A stretch of 64,000 nucleotides of DNA, from assembly GCA_016858145.1 (NCBI GenBank), contig JAEHOE010000010.1:806001-870000 (forward strand). Direction: 5' to 3'. This DNA is from Edaphochlamys debaryana. Its lineage: Eukaryota; Chlorophyta; Chlorophyceae; Chlamydomonadales. The notes under the pieces are model-generated. The model was not told where the DNA came from. It was given only the letters and a program-made list of their open reading frames with translations, and searched no databases. The translations under genes and the position numbers were made by a program. This document shows, piece after piece, positions 16,971 to 24,678 of this stretch; within the stretch, counting starts at the first letter, position 1, and each line of letters starts with the position of its first letter.

Positions 16971-19409
16971 GGCCTCGCCATCGCCCTCAGCTTCGCCTTC
17001 AGCCCCAGATGATGACTACCTGGGCAGTGTCGGAGACATCCTAGAGGACGTCATGATTGATATGGCAGATGTCAAGGCCCTTCTGTCAACGCAGGACACG
17101 CGAGCCGTGGAGCGCAGTGTGAGGTCCTCACTGATGTTCTTCACGGGCGTCCGTGCGATCAAGGATCACTACTACGTCAAGTTCCTGTGTGGGCTGAGCA
17201 GGCTCCCCGCTGGCCACACCGTGACGTTCAAACCAAAAGGTAGGAGTTGTGGGGCCACCGCACTGCATTGTCATTCTACACCTAGGTTAAGTCGAGAATG
17301 GAAACCGAGTCTCCATGCACCGACCGCTCCTGGCAGTTTTCGCAAGTGGGGGCAAGCCACCTATGTGCGACGACGCCGTCCCGATGACGTAGTCTGCTTC
17401 TGTTGAGGCGCCCGGATCGGGCGCCGTAGGTACTCGGGCCTTGGCAGGCCTCGCAGCTCCGCTTGCAACAACAGCAGAATGTTCCGGGCGGCATTGACGT
17501 CGCGGTTCCTCCGCTTGCCGGCTGTTCCAGTGCCACAGTTGACACACAGCCGGTACCGAAGGATCCCTTTCCCGTCTGGCCTCTTGGTGGGCGCAGCCAC
17601 CGTCTCCTTCCCACACCGACAGCAGCACTTTGTGGTGAGGTACTCGTCAATGTCACGCTGCTTCACCAGCTCCCGGATGCCATGCATCCGGATCACCTTG
17701 CGCAGCGCAGCGTCCACACCCTCCGTCGGTACGGATATCTCTCCTCGCCCCCCACTCGCAAACTTAGCGTCTCCCATCCCGAACACCACCTGCCTCTTCT
17801 CCTCTATGGCCGGCTTCACCAGCTTCTTTACGCCCCGTTCCAGGAACGCCTTCTTCCACCTGAAGCGGCGCATCCGCGCCAGCGCACGGTCCTTGGGCAG
17901 GAGTTGCTCCTCTCGCAGCACCGTCAGGTGCTGCGCTACCACACCAAGCGTGGCCTGCCACGTGGCTATGTTGCGGTTCTTGAAGCCACCAGCCTCGGAC
18001 ATGGCCGCCAGGGCTTCGCCCCAGGCAGTGCCCGTCATGCGCTCGGCCTCCCACTTCTTGGAGCGTTTGTCGCGCTGCGCGTACAAGTACGCCCTCCGGG
18101 TCACTGCTTGATAGAAGTGCGCAGCGTGTCAAGAGTCAATGTGACATCTCTGCTTAGAAGGATCCGAAGGTGCGCAAGCATGGCATCGCTCAGCTTCTTC
18201 TTGGGGACGCGAAGCATCTGTGGCCTGCCACCCACCTTCTTGTGAACCCAGCGCCAGATTGTGGATGTTGCGACTTTCAGTGCCTGAGCGGTCTTTTTCA
18301 TGTTCTGGAAGTAGCCATACAGGGTCAGCGCAGCCCGGCGGAAACCTTCCGGATACATCTACTAAAAAAGGAGCGGCGGAGCCGCTGGTTGCTATATAAC
18401 CAGACGGTTTCCATTCCCAACATAACGCAGGTGTAGCATTTTCCCTTCTGAAAACTACTTTTTACGGCTCTCAGATGATGCAATGCTGCTAACTTGCTCT
18501 GCACAGGAACGGGCAAGATCATCACCGTCAAGGTGCCTAAGAAGCTCAGCAACGCTGCAGCGTTCAACTTGAGGGTCATGATTGACGGCAAGTCGGCCAG
18601 CCTCCACGAGTACAGGGCCAGCCAGCGCGAGACCTTTGACAGGAAGATGCGGGAGGCGATCTCCTGCATCCGGCACAGCATGCCGCAGCAAGAGCTGGAG
18701 AGGCTGCAGGGGGACTACAAGCCCTTCGATGGGTCAGTGGCCTGCACAGGTGGCCAGGACTCGGACTGGTGCCGGAGGATCTTTGTCCCCTCCGAGGTAG
18801 GGGCGTAGCTGGGCACTTTTGACTGCTTTGCATGCTCCGCATGCTCTGCTGACAGCGCGTGTGGGCTTCTTCTTTTGTTTGCAGAAGGTCCAGAAGGCTG
18901 GCCCCAAGCCGGCACCCGCACCCGCACCCGCACCCGCACCCGCACCCGCACCCGCACCCGCACCCGCACCCGAGCCCACGCGGCGCAGCGCACGGCTCGC
19001 CGGTGATGCGGATGCGGAGGCGGCGGAGGCGGCGGAGGCGGCGGAGGCGGCGGAGGCGGCGGAGGAGGTGGAGGCTGAGCGGGGCAAGCGCAGGGCAGGC
19101 GCGCTGCTCGCCACCCAGTCGGCCAAGAAGACCAAGGGAGCGACGGGAATGGGCTCTGGGCAGCTGGGACAGCCAGACGCAGAGGTGGATGATGCCGCCG
19201 GCCGTTCGGAGGACGCCAGCCCTTTGAGGGACGCCGGCGGCCATTCGGGGGACGCTGGCCCTCCGTCCTCTCCGCGGCTTTTGCCCAATGGAGCCAAGGG
19301 CGTGAACCTGGAGATGTCGGAGCAGTCAGTGAGATCGTACGCTGACTACATGGAGGATGCCATGTCGGAGGGCGACCGCTATGCACGCCCGCAGGGCCAC
19401 TGGGCGTGA
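16971..19409 (+). CDS. Spliced gene of unknown function with Ala/Pro-Glu repeats
   Basis: Three exons are supported: about 16971-17239, 18507-18796 and 18885-19409. Intron 1 (17240-18506) has donor AAAAG|GTAGGA and acceptor TGCACAG|GA; joining restores GHTVTFKPKG+TGKIITVKVP in frame. Intron 2 (18797-18884) has GAG|GTAGGG and TTTGCAG|AAG. Further exons probably lie upstream: a donor GG|GTAAGTG is at 16821/16822, and acceptors at 16970, 16990 or 17002 are possible, so the start is unresolved. The middle region is acidic/helical (DDDYLGSVGDILEDVMIDMA). Exon 3 encodes PAPAPAP from a GCACCC hexamer array and AEAAEAAEA from a 9-bp array, ending GDRYARPQGHWA. Family unknown. Intron 1 hosts a mobile element. 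Confidence 0.65.
17361..18104 (-). pseudogene. Fanzor1-type nuclease, C-terminal two-fifths
   Basis: 247 codons corresponding to residues 503-749 of the full copy. It keeps GMGDAKF, IDEYLTT, both zinc-ribbon pairs and NRDVNAARNIL. The RuvC-I aspartate (residue 484 in the full copy) is just missing, because the deletion joins the transposase to codon 503. Without RuvC-I it should be catalytically dead. The 3' hairpin has the ATC-type loop. Confidence 0.85.
18110..18358 (-). pseudogene. IS630-like transposase, N-terminal 84 residues
   Basis: Starts MYPEGFRRAALTLYGYF at 18358 and contains the helix-turn-helix. It ends LRTSIKQ then TGA, the stop being created at the join to the Fanzor fragment. 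All catalytic residues are absent; a product could still bind element ends, but that is speculation. Confidence 0.8.
18905..19068. repeat. GCACCC hexamer and GGCGGAGGC 9-mer arrays in exon 3
   Basis: Tandem GCACCC units (about 18,912-18,972) encode alternating Pro-Ala, and GGCGGAGGC units (about 19,020-19,065) encode Ala-Glu-Ala. Both preserve the reading frame of the spliced gene. The minus strand reads as Pro/Arg-rich shadows. Confidence 0.85.
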
Positions 19410-19758
19410 TCACCGCCGGCCTGCGTGCCCTTTCACCCGCACGATAATGCTGCTCCAAGAACTGCATGGCCAGGTCAGCTGCGTAAGCCTTGACGCGCAG
19501 ATGCGGGCGCATCCTCTTCAACATGTCGTACGCGTCCCACCCGCGGAACTGGAGCTCGTACTGGAGTCGATGGTTATCGCGTTCCCTATCGGACTTGAAC
19601 ATACGCCCCCCAAACTGCTCCTGGTAGCGAAACAGGATGGAGGGGTCGCACTGACTGAAGTTCATGTGAAGGCAGTAGCCGCCAGTCTGCCTGTCGATGT
19701 AGACGGATCCATCTCCATCAAAGAAGCCAGCGACGGTGTCCATGTTGAGGGCGTCCAT
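19410..19758 (-). CDS. LAGLIDADG homing endonuclease, single motif, probably truncated
   Basis: Starts MDALNMDTVAGFFDGDGSVY at 19758; VAGFFDGDG is a clear LAGLIDADG helix with its catalytic acidic residue. It continues with MNFSQCDPSILFRYQEQFGG and LKRMRPHLRVKAYAADLAMQ, the usual pattern after that motif. About 115 residues are plausible before the frame runs into the opposite-strand spliced gene, where codons become low-complexity. Single-motif enzymes act as dimers and cut intron or intein homing sites. A group I intron 500 bp away is a possible former home. Partial or decayed status is likely. Confidence 0.72.
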
Positions 19759-19815
19759 GGGCTTGGTGTTGGTAACAGTAGAGGCTTGTAGGACTACTAG
19801 GTGTGCGTGCTCTGA

Positions 19816-20226
19816 TGCATCTTAGACCTTCACTTTTTATGCCACACAAAACAAGGAGACAAGGAGACTAACCCGACTACGGCCGTCACTAACTACGCCT
19901 TTGGGAGCAGACTGAGACAGAATGTGCAATACTCCACTTCTGTGCCCAGTGACTTGATGTTGTTGGGTACAGCTGGAAACACTGCCGGACATGTGTCATG
20001 TGCAAACTGGACAACTGCCGGGTTGATTAGCTCTCCAGCCGTGCGACCCATGGTCTGCACTCTGGGCGTGATGCAACTCACAAGCGACAGTCGCATCTTG
20101 CGTGGTGTACTAAAGGAACTGGGGTGTAATCAACAGACAACCGTGAGCTTTTATGCGGGTTGCTATCGATCATGTCAAGTTTTTTGGACAGCGCACACTA
20201 CAAGTTGCAGTGCTGCAGAGAAATGA
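19816..20226 (+). pseudogene. Partial unidentified viral gene
   Basis: Open from 19816 without an ATG; coding character is clear from about 19867 (TNPTTAVTNYAFGSRLRQNV) through QLTSDSRILRGVLKELG to TGA 20224-20226. Rich in Thr, Ser, Val and Cys, which could fit a virion structural protein, but no family is recognised. The N-terminus is missing. The 3' end lies next to the group I intron on the other strand. Confidence 0.45.
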
Positions 20227-20234
20227 TGTTTGTT

Positions 20235-20764
20235 TTGCTGATTGTACTACTCCGTTCACACTTTCCCAATCGGAACTGATATCGACACGAAGTAAATCAG
20301 TTTGAATAAGCCAATCCTCCCCAGGATCGGATTCCCACTCGTCTCCGAGCGGGCCGGACTGTACCTTAAGCAACCTCAGGGGGGCTAGCCCATCATAGGT
20401 CACCGACGCCTTTGCAGTCTCTGAGAGCGGACCATGCCCTGCCATATCGGGTGTAGGTCCTGCCCTGCGGATTGCCCAATCATCAGCGTTTTTACCATGC
20501 CCTAGGTCATTATCCCGGGTGCCCATTGCAGGTTTCCCTGCACAGGTGGTAGCTGATGCTCTAAGGGGTTTCCCGCATCCAGGTCGTCTTGCCAGAGTCT
20601 TGTCAGCTCTGACTAGCCGGTAGCACCGTTTACCCCACCACATGCAGTGGCGGGCGGCCGGCTGTTGGGCACAGGAGAATGTTCACAAGCGAAAGGCGCG
20701 GACCATGGAAGCATGCATACGTGGCTGCTTCCAGATCGGCATCTTCTTCGCTCGGAACGACTGA
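20235..20764 (-). ncRNA. Group I intron (in the capsid gene)
   Basis: On the minus strand, conserved core words appear in the right order: GATGCGGGAAACCCCTTAGA (P element), GGGAAACCTGCAATGGGCAC, TTGGGCAATCCGCAG (Q), CTCAGAGACTGCAAAGGCG (R) and TTAAGGTACAGTCCG (S). A 5' splice site after 20765 would follow GGGCAT of the capsid codons for SGM. GTGCCC at 20667-20672 could pair with it, giving the usual U-G wobble at the site. The 3' end is not resolved: no capsid codons were found after the S element, so the downstream exon is probably lost. No ORF is inside. Confidence 0.68.
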
Positions 20765-20886
20765 ATGCCCGACATAATCCTGAGTACGTTATAGTTCACA
20801 GCATACACACGCACCTTGCACGAGCGGCCGTTCTTGACGGCGTCGTCGGTGAGGGTGATGTTGAGGGTGGCGTTGTCGATGCGCCC
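20765..20886 (-). pseudogene. Major capsid protein, C-terminal fragment
   Basis: The minus frame reads GRIDNATLNITLTDDAVKNG, then CKVRVYAVNYNVLRIMSGM (last codon completed across the putative splice). The pairing RIDNA...LT and NVLRIMSGM is characteristic of the C-terminal strand and tail of nucleocytoplasmic virus double jelly-roll capsid proteins. Only about 41 residues remain. The 5' side is cut by the Fanzor copy beginning at 20887, and the 3' side runs into a group I intron. Family assignment rests on the conserved tail motif; the rest of the gene is not in this window. Confidence 0.75.
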
Positions 20887-22044
20887 CCGCTTGGACTGAC
20901 GCGCAAGGCTTTCAACAAGAGGCGCTGCAAGCTGCGCGCGCAGCTGCGGAAGAAGTACGCAGGGGAAGAGTCTCCCAAGGTGCTGCACAAGAAGTGGCGG
21001 AAGATCGGAGCAGGCTGCTTCCCGCAGCACGGGGACCTCAAGGTGATCGAGACAGACGGGGTCGGCCTGCGGCTTAAGCTGGAGTTTCCCAACAGGGAGC
21101 GGCGGCCTGCGCCTGCCTCCGGCTCTTGCGCCTCCGGCTCCTGCGCCTCCGGCTCCTGCGCCATCTGCCATGTGCAGGTACTTTCTGCACCGCTTGCAGA
21201 GGGCGCTTCGCCGCCAGGAAAGCCACCCCTGGAGGTGGGCATCGACAAGGGACGGGTGCGGATGTTTGCGGCGGCAACAAGCGACGACACGTTGCTGTTC
21301 ATGACCCGGAGGGCGTACTTGTACGCGCAGCGCGACTAACGCTCCAAGAAGTGGGAGGCGGAGCGCATGACGGGCACGGCCTGGGGCGAAGCCCTGGCGG
21401 CCATGTCCGAGGCTGGTGGCTTCAAGAACCGCAACATGGCCACGTGGCAGGCCACGCTTGGTGTGGTAGCGCAGCACCTGACGGTGCTGCGAGAGGAGCA
21501 ACTCCTGCCCAAGAACCGTGCGCTGGCGCGGATGCGCCGCTTCAGGTGGAAGAAGGCGTTCCTGGAACGGGGCGTAAAGAAGCTGGTGAAGCCAGCCATA
21601 GAGGAGAAGAGGCAGGTGGTGTTGGGGATGGGAGACGCTAAGTTTGCGAGTGGGGGGCGAGGAGAGATCTCCGTACCGACGGAGGGTGTGGACGCTGCGC
21701 TGCGCAAGGTGATCCGGATGCATGGCATCCGGGAGCTGGTGAAGCAGCGTGACATTGACGAGTACCTCACCACAAAGTGCTGCTGTCGGTGTGGGAAGGA
21801 GACGGTGGCTGCGCCCACCAAGAGGCCAGACGGGAAAGGGAGCCTTCGGTACCGACTGTGTGTCAACTGTGGCACTGGAACAGCCGGCAAGCGGAGGAAC
21901 CGCGACGTCAATGCCGCCCGGAACATTCTGCTGTTGTTGCAAGCGGAGCTGCGAGGCCTGCCAAGGCCCGAGTACCTACGGCGCCCGATCCGGGCGCCTC
22001 AACAGAAGCAGACTGCGTCATCGGGACGGCGTCGTCGCACATAG
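20887..22044 (+). pseudogene. Fanzor1-type nuclease, N-truncated with nonsense mutation
   Basis: Coding remnant of the element above. From 20887 to 21336 the frame is open, continuous with unrelated upstream codons, and includes RuvC-I. After TAA 21337-21339 a second frame-compatible segment could start at ATG 21367 (MTGTAWGEALAAMSEAGG) and gives 225 residues with DEY, zinc ribbon and RuvC-III. A two-piece product is conceivable but unsupported. The loss of about 356 N-terminal residues removes most of the recognition lobe. Confidence 0.8.
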
Positions 22045-22126
22045 GTGGCTTGCCCCCACTTGCGAGAACTGCCAGGAGCGGTCGGTGCATGGAGACTCGG
22101 TTTCCATTCTCGACTTAACCTAGGTG
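20887..22126 (+). mobile_element. 5'-truncated Fanzor element with in-frame stop
   Basis: Begins at codon 357 of the full copy (LGLTRKAFNKRRCKLRAQL) and runs to the terminus at 22126, bordered by TA 22127-22128. The nuclease frame carries TAA at 21337-21339 where the full copy has AAA (ARG-ASP-Lys position 515). It keeps RuvC-I (VGIDKGRVRMFAAAT) before the stop and all later motifs after it. The Cys-rich linker has three ASGSC-type repeats against five in the full copy. The left boundary is the capsid fragment; no left terminus is present. Confidence 0.85.
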
Positions 22127-22128
22127 TA

Positions 22129-22206
22129 GACAATGCGCGGCGGCTCATCGAAGAGCAGAACGCTCTCATCAATGTCTTGGAGGCTCGAAGCCAGCTCCGA
22201 AAGTGA
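22129..22206 (+). pseudogene. Coiled-coil C-terminal remnant of a viral gene
   Basis: Immediately after the TA of the preceding Fanzor element the frame DNARRLIEEQNALINVLEAR is open and stops at TGA 22204-22206. Heptad-like Leu/Ile spacing suggests a coiled coil. The upstream part of the gene is absent, so the element's insertion or a later deletion removed it. Family unknown. Confidence 0.45.
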
Positions 22207-22213
22207 GCCTCAA

Positions 22214-23116
22214 TCAGTGCCGGGTGTGGGGGGAACGCAGGGCCCCAAGGCGGCCAATGTACACCCCGCAGTCATGGTCCCGAATGGGCGCGCTGGGATC
22301 CAGGTACGCCAAGCCCAGCAGGGGCCGCACAAACCAGGGCAGGTCAGTCTTTGCCGCCGTGATGACGCCCTTGTCGTCTATCACAATCCCATTGCTCACA
22401 TGCTGGAAGCGCGGGGAGATGGGGACCATGGGCACGGGGTCGTCCTCGTTGACGACTCGCAGGTTGCTGCTGACGTGCTGGTCAAATAGATGCACAAAGG
22501 CCGCATCCCCCGTGCGAGGCGCGCCAAACGTGTAGCAGTGCACGGGCGTTTCTGGGAACATGGTGGCCACGTCCGCTGCGGCAATGGTGGCCAGGGCTCC
22601 GCCCAGGCTGTGCCCGGTCAAGTAGATAGTGTCCACCTCCCTTGATGCAGTCTGTTGCCGGATGAGGGCGCGGAGCTCACTCTGGATGGACGCGTACTGC
22701 CTGTAAAAGCCCGAGTGCAGCCTGACCTGACGGCCCTGGAACTTGGCATCCACGCGGCGCACGTCAATGTTGCTCAAGGCGTCCCGGATGTTCTCGGTGC
22801 CCCTGAACGCCACATGCATGCTGCGGGTGTCACGAGCGAGCCACACGTACGCCTGGGCATCCTGGACGGGCCTGCTGTCTAGGTAGACAGGGTCCAGGCC
22901 CCAGAACTGTCTTGCCGCGGCGTGTTTGCGAGTCAGCTCCGCGTGCAGCACGGCTGGCTCACTGTACGACACTTGGCTCAGCACCGCGCTTGCCGTCAGC
23001 GCGTCAAGGGGGATTCTTGTTTGCAGGTCCTTGCGGGGGATGACGGGCCGCACGAGGAGGAGCTTGGCGACATGCCGGGTGCTGGCGGCTGCAATGGCCA
23101 GTGTCGTGGCTTGCAT
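22214..23116 (-). CDS. Class 3 (alpha/beta-hydrolase) lipase
   Basis: 300 aa from ATG 23114-23116 (MQATTLAIAAASTRHVAKLL). The open frame extends upstream over foreign sequence, including a Stealth fragment, so it was not used. The nucleophile elbow TGHSLGGALA has Ser about 170. Aspartate in NEDDPVPMVP (about 225) and histidine in RDHDCGVYI (about 281) complete a class 3 lipase triad. HVAFRGTENIRDALSNIDV is the conserved strand before it. Such enzymes hydrolyse acylglycerols or phospholipids; a role in host lipid use or egress is inference. The hydrophobic N-terminus could be a weak signal or anchor. Length is normal for the catalytic domain and it appears intact. Confidence 0.85.
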   Translation of the reverse strand: MQATTLAIAAASTRHVAKLLLVRPVIPRKDLQTRIPLDALTASAVLSQVSYSEPAVLHAELTRKHAAARQFWGLDPVYLDSRPVQDAQAYVWLARDTRSMHVAFRGTENIRDALSNIDVRRVDAKFQGRQVRLHSGFYRQYASIQSELRALIRQQTASREVDTIYLTGHSLGGALATIAAADVATMFPETPVHCYTFGAPRTGDAAFVHLFDQHVSSNLRVVNEDDPVPMVPISPRFQHVSNGIVIDDKGVITAAKTDLPWFVRPLLGLAYLDPSAPIRDHDCGVYIGRLGALRSPHTRH

Positions 23117-23166
23117 TTGCTGTCTACCTACAGTAAAATGGTGCAGACCGCTGGTGATGGTGATGG

Positions 23167-23219
23167 TGAGAGCCCCTCGATCTTGTGTACATAAGACTCG
23201 ACGACGTTGCTGTTGAACG
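23167..23219 (-). pseudogene. 53-nt fragment of Stealth copy 1
   Basis: The reverse complement of 23167-23219 is identical to 9782-9834 of Stealth copy 1 (codons for FNSNVVESYVHKIEGLS). It matches copy 1 rather than the diverged copy 2. It stands alone between the lipase start and a broken gene, with no other Stealth sequence nearby. Confidence 0.9.
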
Positions 23220-23238
23220 CCGGTAGCGCTGCCTTGGT

Positions 23239-23632
23239 ACACAAGAGTAAAGCACGAGCTCCAGAGATTGACAGGGACCCGGTGGACCTGGACGAAACGG
23301 ATGTAGGCAACACCGTACTGCTTGTCAAGGGCCGTACGTGCACCGTGGTCGCCTCTGCGGTTGTCTAGTGGACCCTGGAGCCGGGCGAGAAGGTCACGGC
23401 CCACGTCAGCGCCGTGGGCAACAGCGCCGTCCCCTACGGCTGGATGGAGACGTCCCGAGGCATCTACTTTGTCAATGGCATGAGCTGTTTCCAGGGTGTG
23501 GGCCATGCAGTGTTTCTGCCGTGGCGGCGCGTCCAGGGAGTGACGAACCTGGGCTGTCTTGAAGACGCTTCTTCAGCGGAGCGCGTCCGCAGTGCCAAGT
23601 ACCTCGTGGCGCCCCGCGGGCGGCGGATTTAG
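23239..23632 (+). pseudogene. Broken unidentified viral gene with in-frame TAG
   Basis: One frame reads PEIDRDPVDLDETDVGNTVL through GRTCTVVASAVV, meets TAG at about 23369, and continues in the same frame WTLEPGEKVTAHVSAVGNSA through GWMETSRGIYFVNGMSCFQG to TAG 23630-23632. Both parts have consistent coding character, so a single nonsense change in one gene is likely. There is no start codon: the 5' end is cut near the Stealth fragment. Family not recognised; the strand-rich pattern could be a structural protein. Confidence 0.55.
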
Positions 23633-23688
23633 GAACGGCATTTTGTGTTGTAGGGGCCCGAGCAGCTAGCTACCGGCAAGGGATCTAA

Positions 23689-24396
23689 AGGCTAGCACTA
23701 TTTGCTTCTGACAGTGTCCCTACAAAGCCCCTGCCTCAGACTGTGAGCAATCCTGTTGCATGTGACCCTGGGATCCGGAAGTACCTGGCCACGTACAGCC
23801 CACATGGTGAGGCGAAGCTGTATGGAAACAGGTGGGCTAGCACCATCATGGAACTGGCACTGCAGGTAGACCGCATGACAAGCGAAGCCAGCAAACTGAG
23901 GGGAAGGGCGTTATGGCAGCACAAGCAGCGCATCAAGCGGGTTCGGAAGCGGATCCATAACCTGAAACATGAGCTGCGATGTCAGGTGGCATATGACCTG
24001 GTCCGCTCCGCGGACGCAGTGCTGCTGCCCAAGTTGTCGGTGAAGGACCTAGTGGTCAAGGCTACGCGGAGGTTGACGACCAAGACCGCGCGAAGCCTGT
24101 TAGCCGCAGGCCATGGGATGTTCTTTGAGCGCATGCGCCACAAGTGCGCGGAGTATGGTGTCTGGTTCATGGAGGTCACAGAGCAGTACACAAGTCAGAC
24201 GTGCCCAGAGTGCGGGGCGCTGACCAAGTGTGACGAAGTCTATAGCTGCAAGAAGTGCGGGTTCAGACACGACCGTGACCTGGTGGGCGCGCTCAACATC
24301 CTGCTGCGCGCTGTAAGGCGCGAAGAGCCTGTGGGTGAGAGGCCTGCAAAACAGCCCAGGAAGGGGCGCTGCAAGGCGCCTCTGAATGGCGGGTGA
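23689..24396 (+). CDS. IS607-type TnpB / Fanzor2-like nuclease, N-truncated, doubtful catalysis
   Basis: About 235 residues; the frame opens at 23689 and the first good codon block follows GTG 23743. RuvC-I is VACDPGIRKYLATYS (Asp present). The middle RuvC-II region reads VLLPKLSVKDLVVKATRR, where relatives I recall have an acidic residue (FE-type) but here Ser/Lys stand. VTEQYTSQTC, zinc ribbon CPECG/CKKCG and DRDLVGALNILLR (RuvC-III Asp) follow. The N-terminal wedge domain is missing. It is clearly a different lineage from the Fanzor1 copies. GCTAGCAC occurs at both edges (about 23,691 and 24,395), possibly marking an insertion. No serine recombinase partner is seen. Confidence 0.72.
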   Translation, partial: RLALFASDSVPTKPLPQTVSNPVACDPGIRKYLATYSPHGEAKLYGNRWASTIMELALQVDRMTSEASKLRGRALWQHKQRIKRVRKRIHNLKHELRCQVAYDLVRSADAVLLPKLSVKDLVVKATRRLTTKTARSLLAAGHGMFFERMRHKCAEYGVWFMEVTEQYTSQTCPECGALTKCDEVYSCKKCGFRHDRDLVGALNILLRAVRREEPVGERPAKQPRKGRCKAPLNGG

Positions 24397-24544
24397 GCTA
24401 GCACCTACTTCTGCTTCTTTGGAGTTTTATCGACGTCTTCAAGGGGTTGTGACTGAGTCTACTACTTTTGCTAGTAGGTTCTTGATTCAGCCGTGGCCCC
24501 GAGAATCTGTTGAATTCGAGGAAAAATTAGCAGACGAACTCTAG
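24397..24544 (+). pseudogene. C-terminal gene remnant
   Basis: The frame TSASLEFYRRLQGVVTESTT continues to PRESVEFEEKLADEL and stops at TAG 24542-24544. It follows directly on the TnpB end, so its 5' part was probably displaced. AT-richer than neighbours; family unknown. Confidence 0.35.
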
Positions 24545-24579
24545 CGGTATGCAGGTGCTGGAATATGTATTGTGTCAAG

Positions 24580-24672
24580 ATGATGTGCCCATTGTATGAA
24601 TCCCATCTCCTTGCGTTGGGAGGTTTCCTTATTGGAGTCTTGAGTGCGTTCTTGATGAAGAAGAAGATGTGA
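24580..24672 (+). CDS. Possible 30-aa single-span membrane peptide
   Basis: ATG ATG at 24580 opens MMCPLYESHLLALGGFLIGV followed by LSAFLMKKKM and TGA 24670-24672: one hydrophobic span with a tri-lysine tail. It could be a real small membrane protein or the tail of a truncated gene. Only sequence character supports it. Confidence 0.3.
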   Translation: MMCPLYESHLLALGGFLIGVLSAFLMKKKM

Positions 24673-24678
24673 TCTCCA

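Larger units (their letters stand above)
17279..18433 (-). mobile_element. Deleted IS630-Fanzor composite element inside an intron
   Basis: 1,155 bp bounded by TA at 17277-17278 and 18434-18435. Read on the minus strand it is: IS630 terminus (from 18433), leader with TATATA, transposase codons for residues 1-84, an abrupt join near 18106, Fanzor codons from TRRAYLYAQRD to the stop, the Fanzor 3' tail, and the Fanzor terminus at 17279. It has the same gene order and polarity as the element at 8480-9361 but a different deletion point. It lies wholly inside intron 1 of the surrounding gene, whose intron would be about 110 nt without it. Confidence 0.85.

Noticed and set aside
18715..19409. C-terminal 230 residues of the LAGLIDADG frame
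   Set aside because: Antisense of the spliced gene's Pro-Ala and Ala-Glu repeats; only the first approximately 115 residues match the endonuclease pattern.
20683..21942. 419-aa minus frame overlapping the Fanzor copy
   Set aside because: Most of it is antisense Fanzor; only the end (capsid motif) is meaningful and is annotated separately. Similar antisense frames at 8596, 17463 and 29080 were dropped.
22214..23506. 430-aa version of the lipase
   Set aside because: The upstream part crosses a Stealth fragment and antisense of another broken gene; the family begins at 23116.
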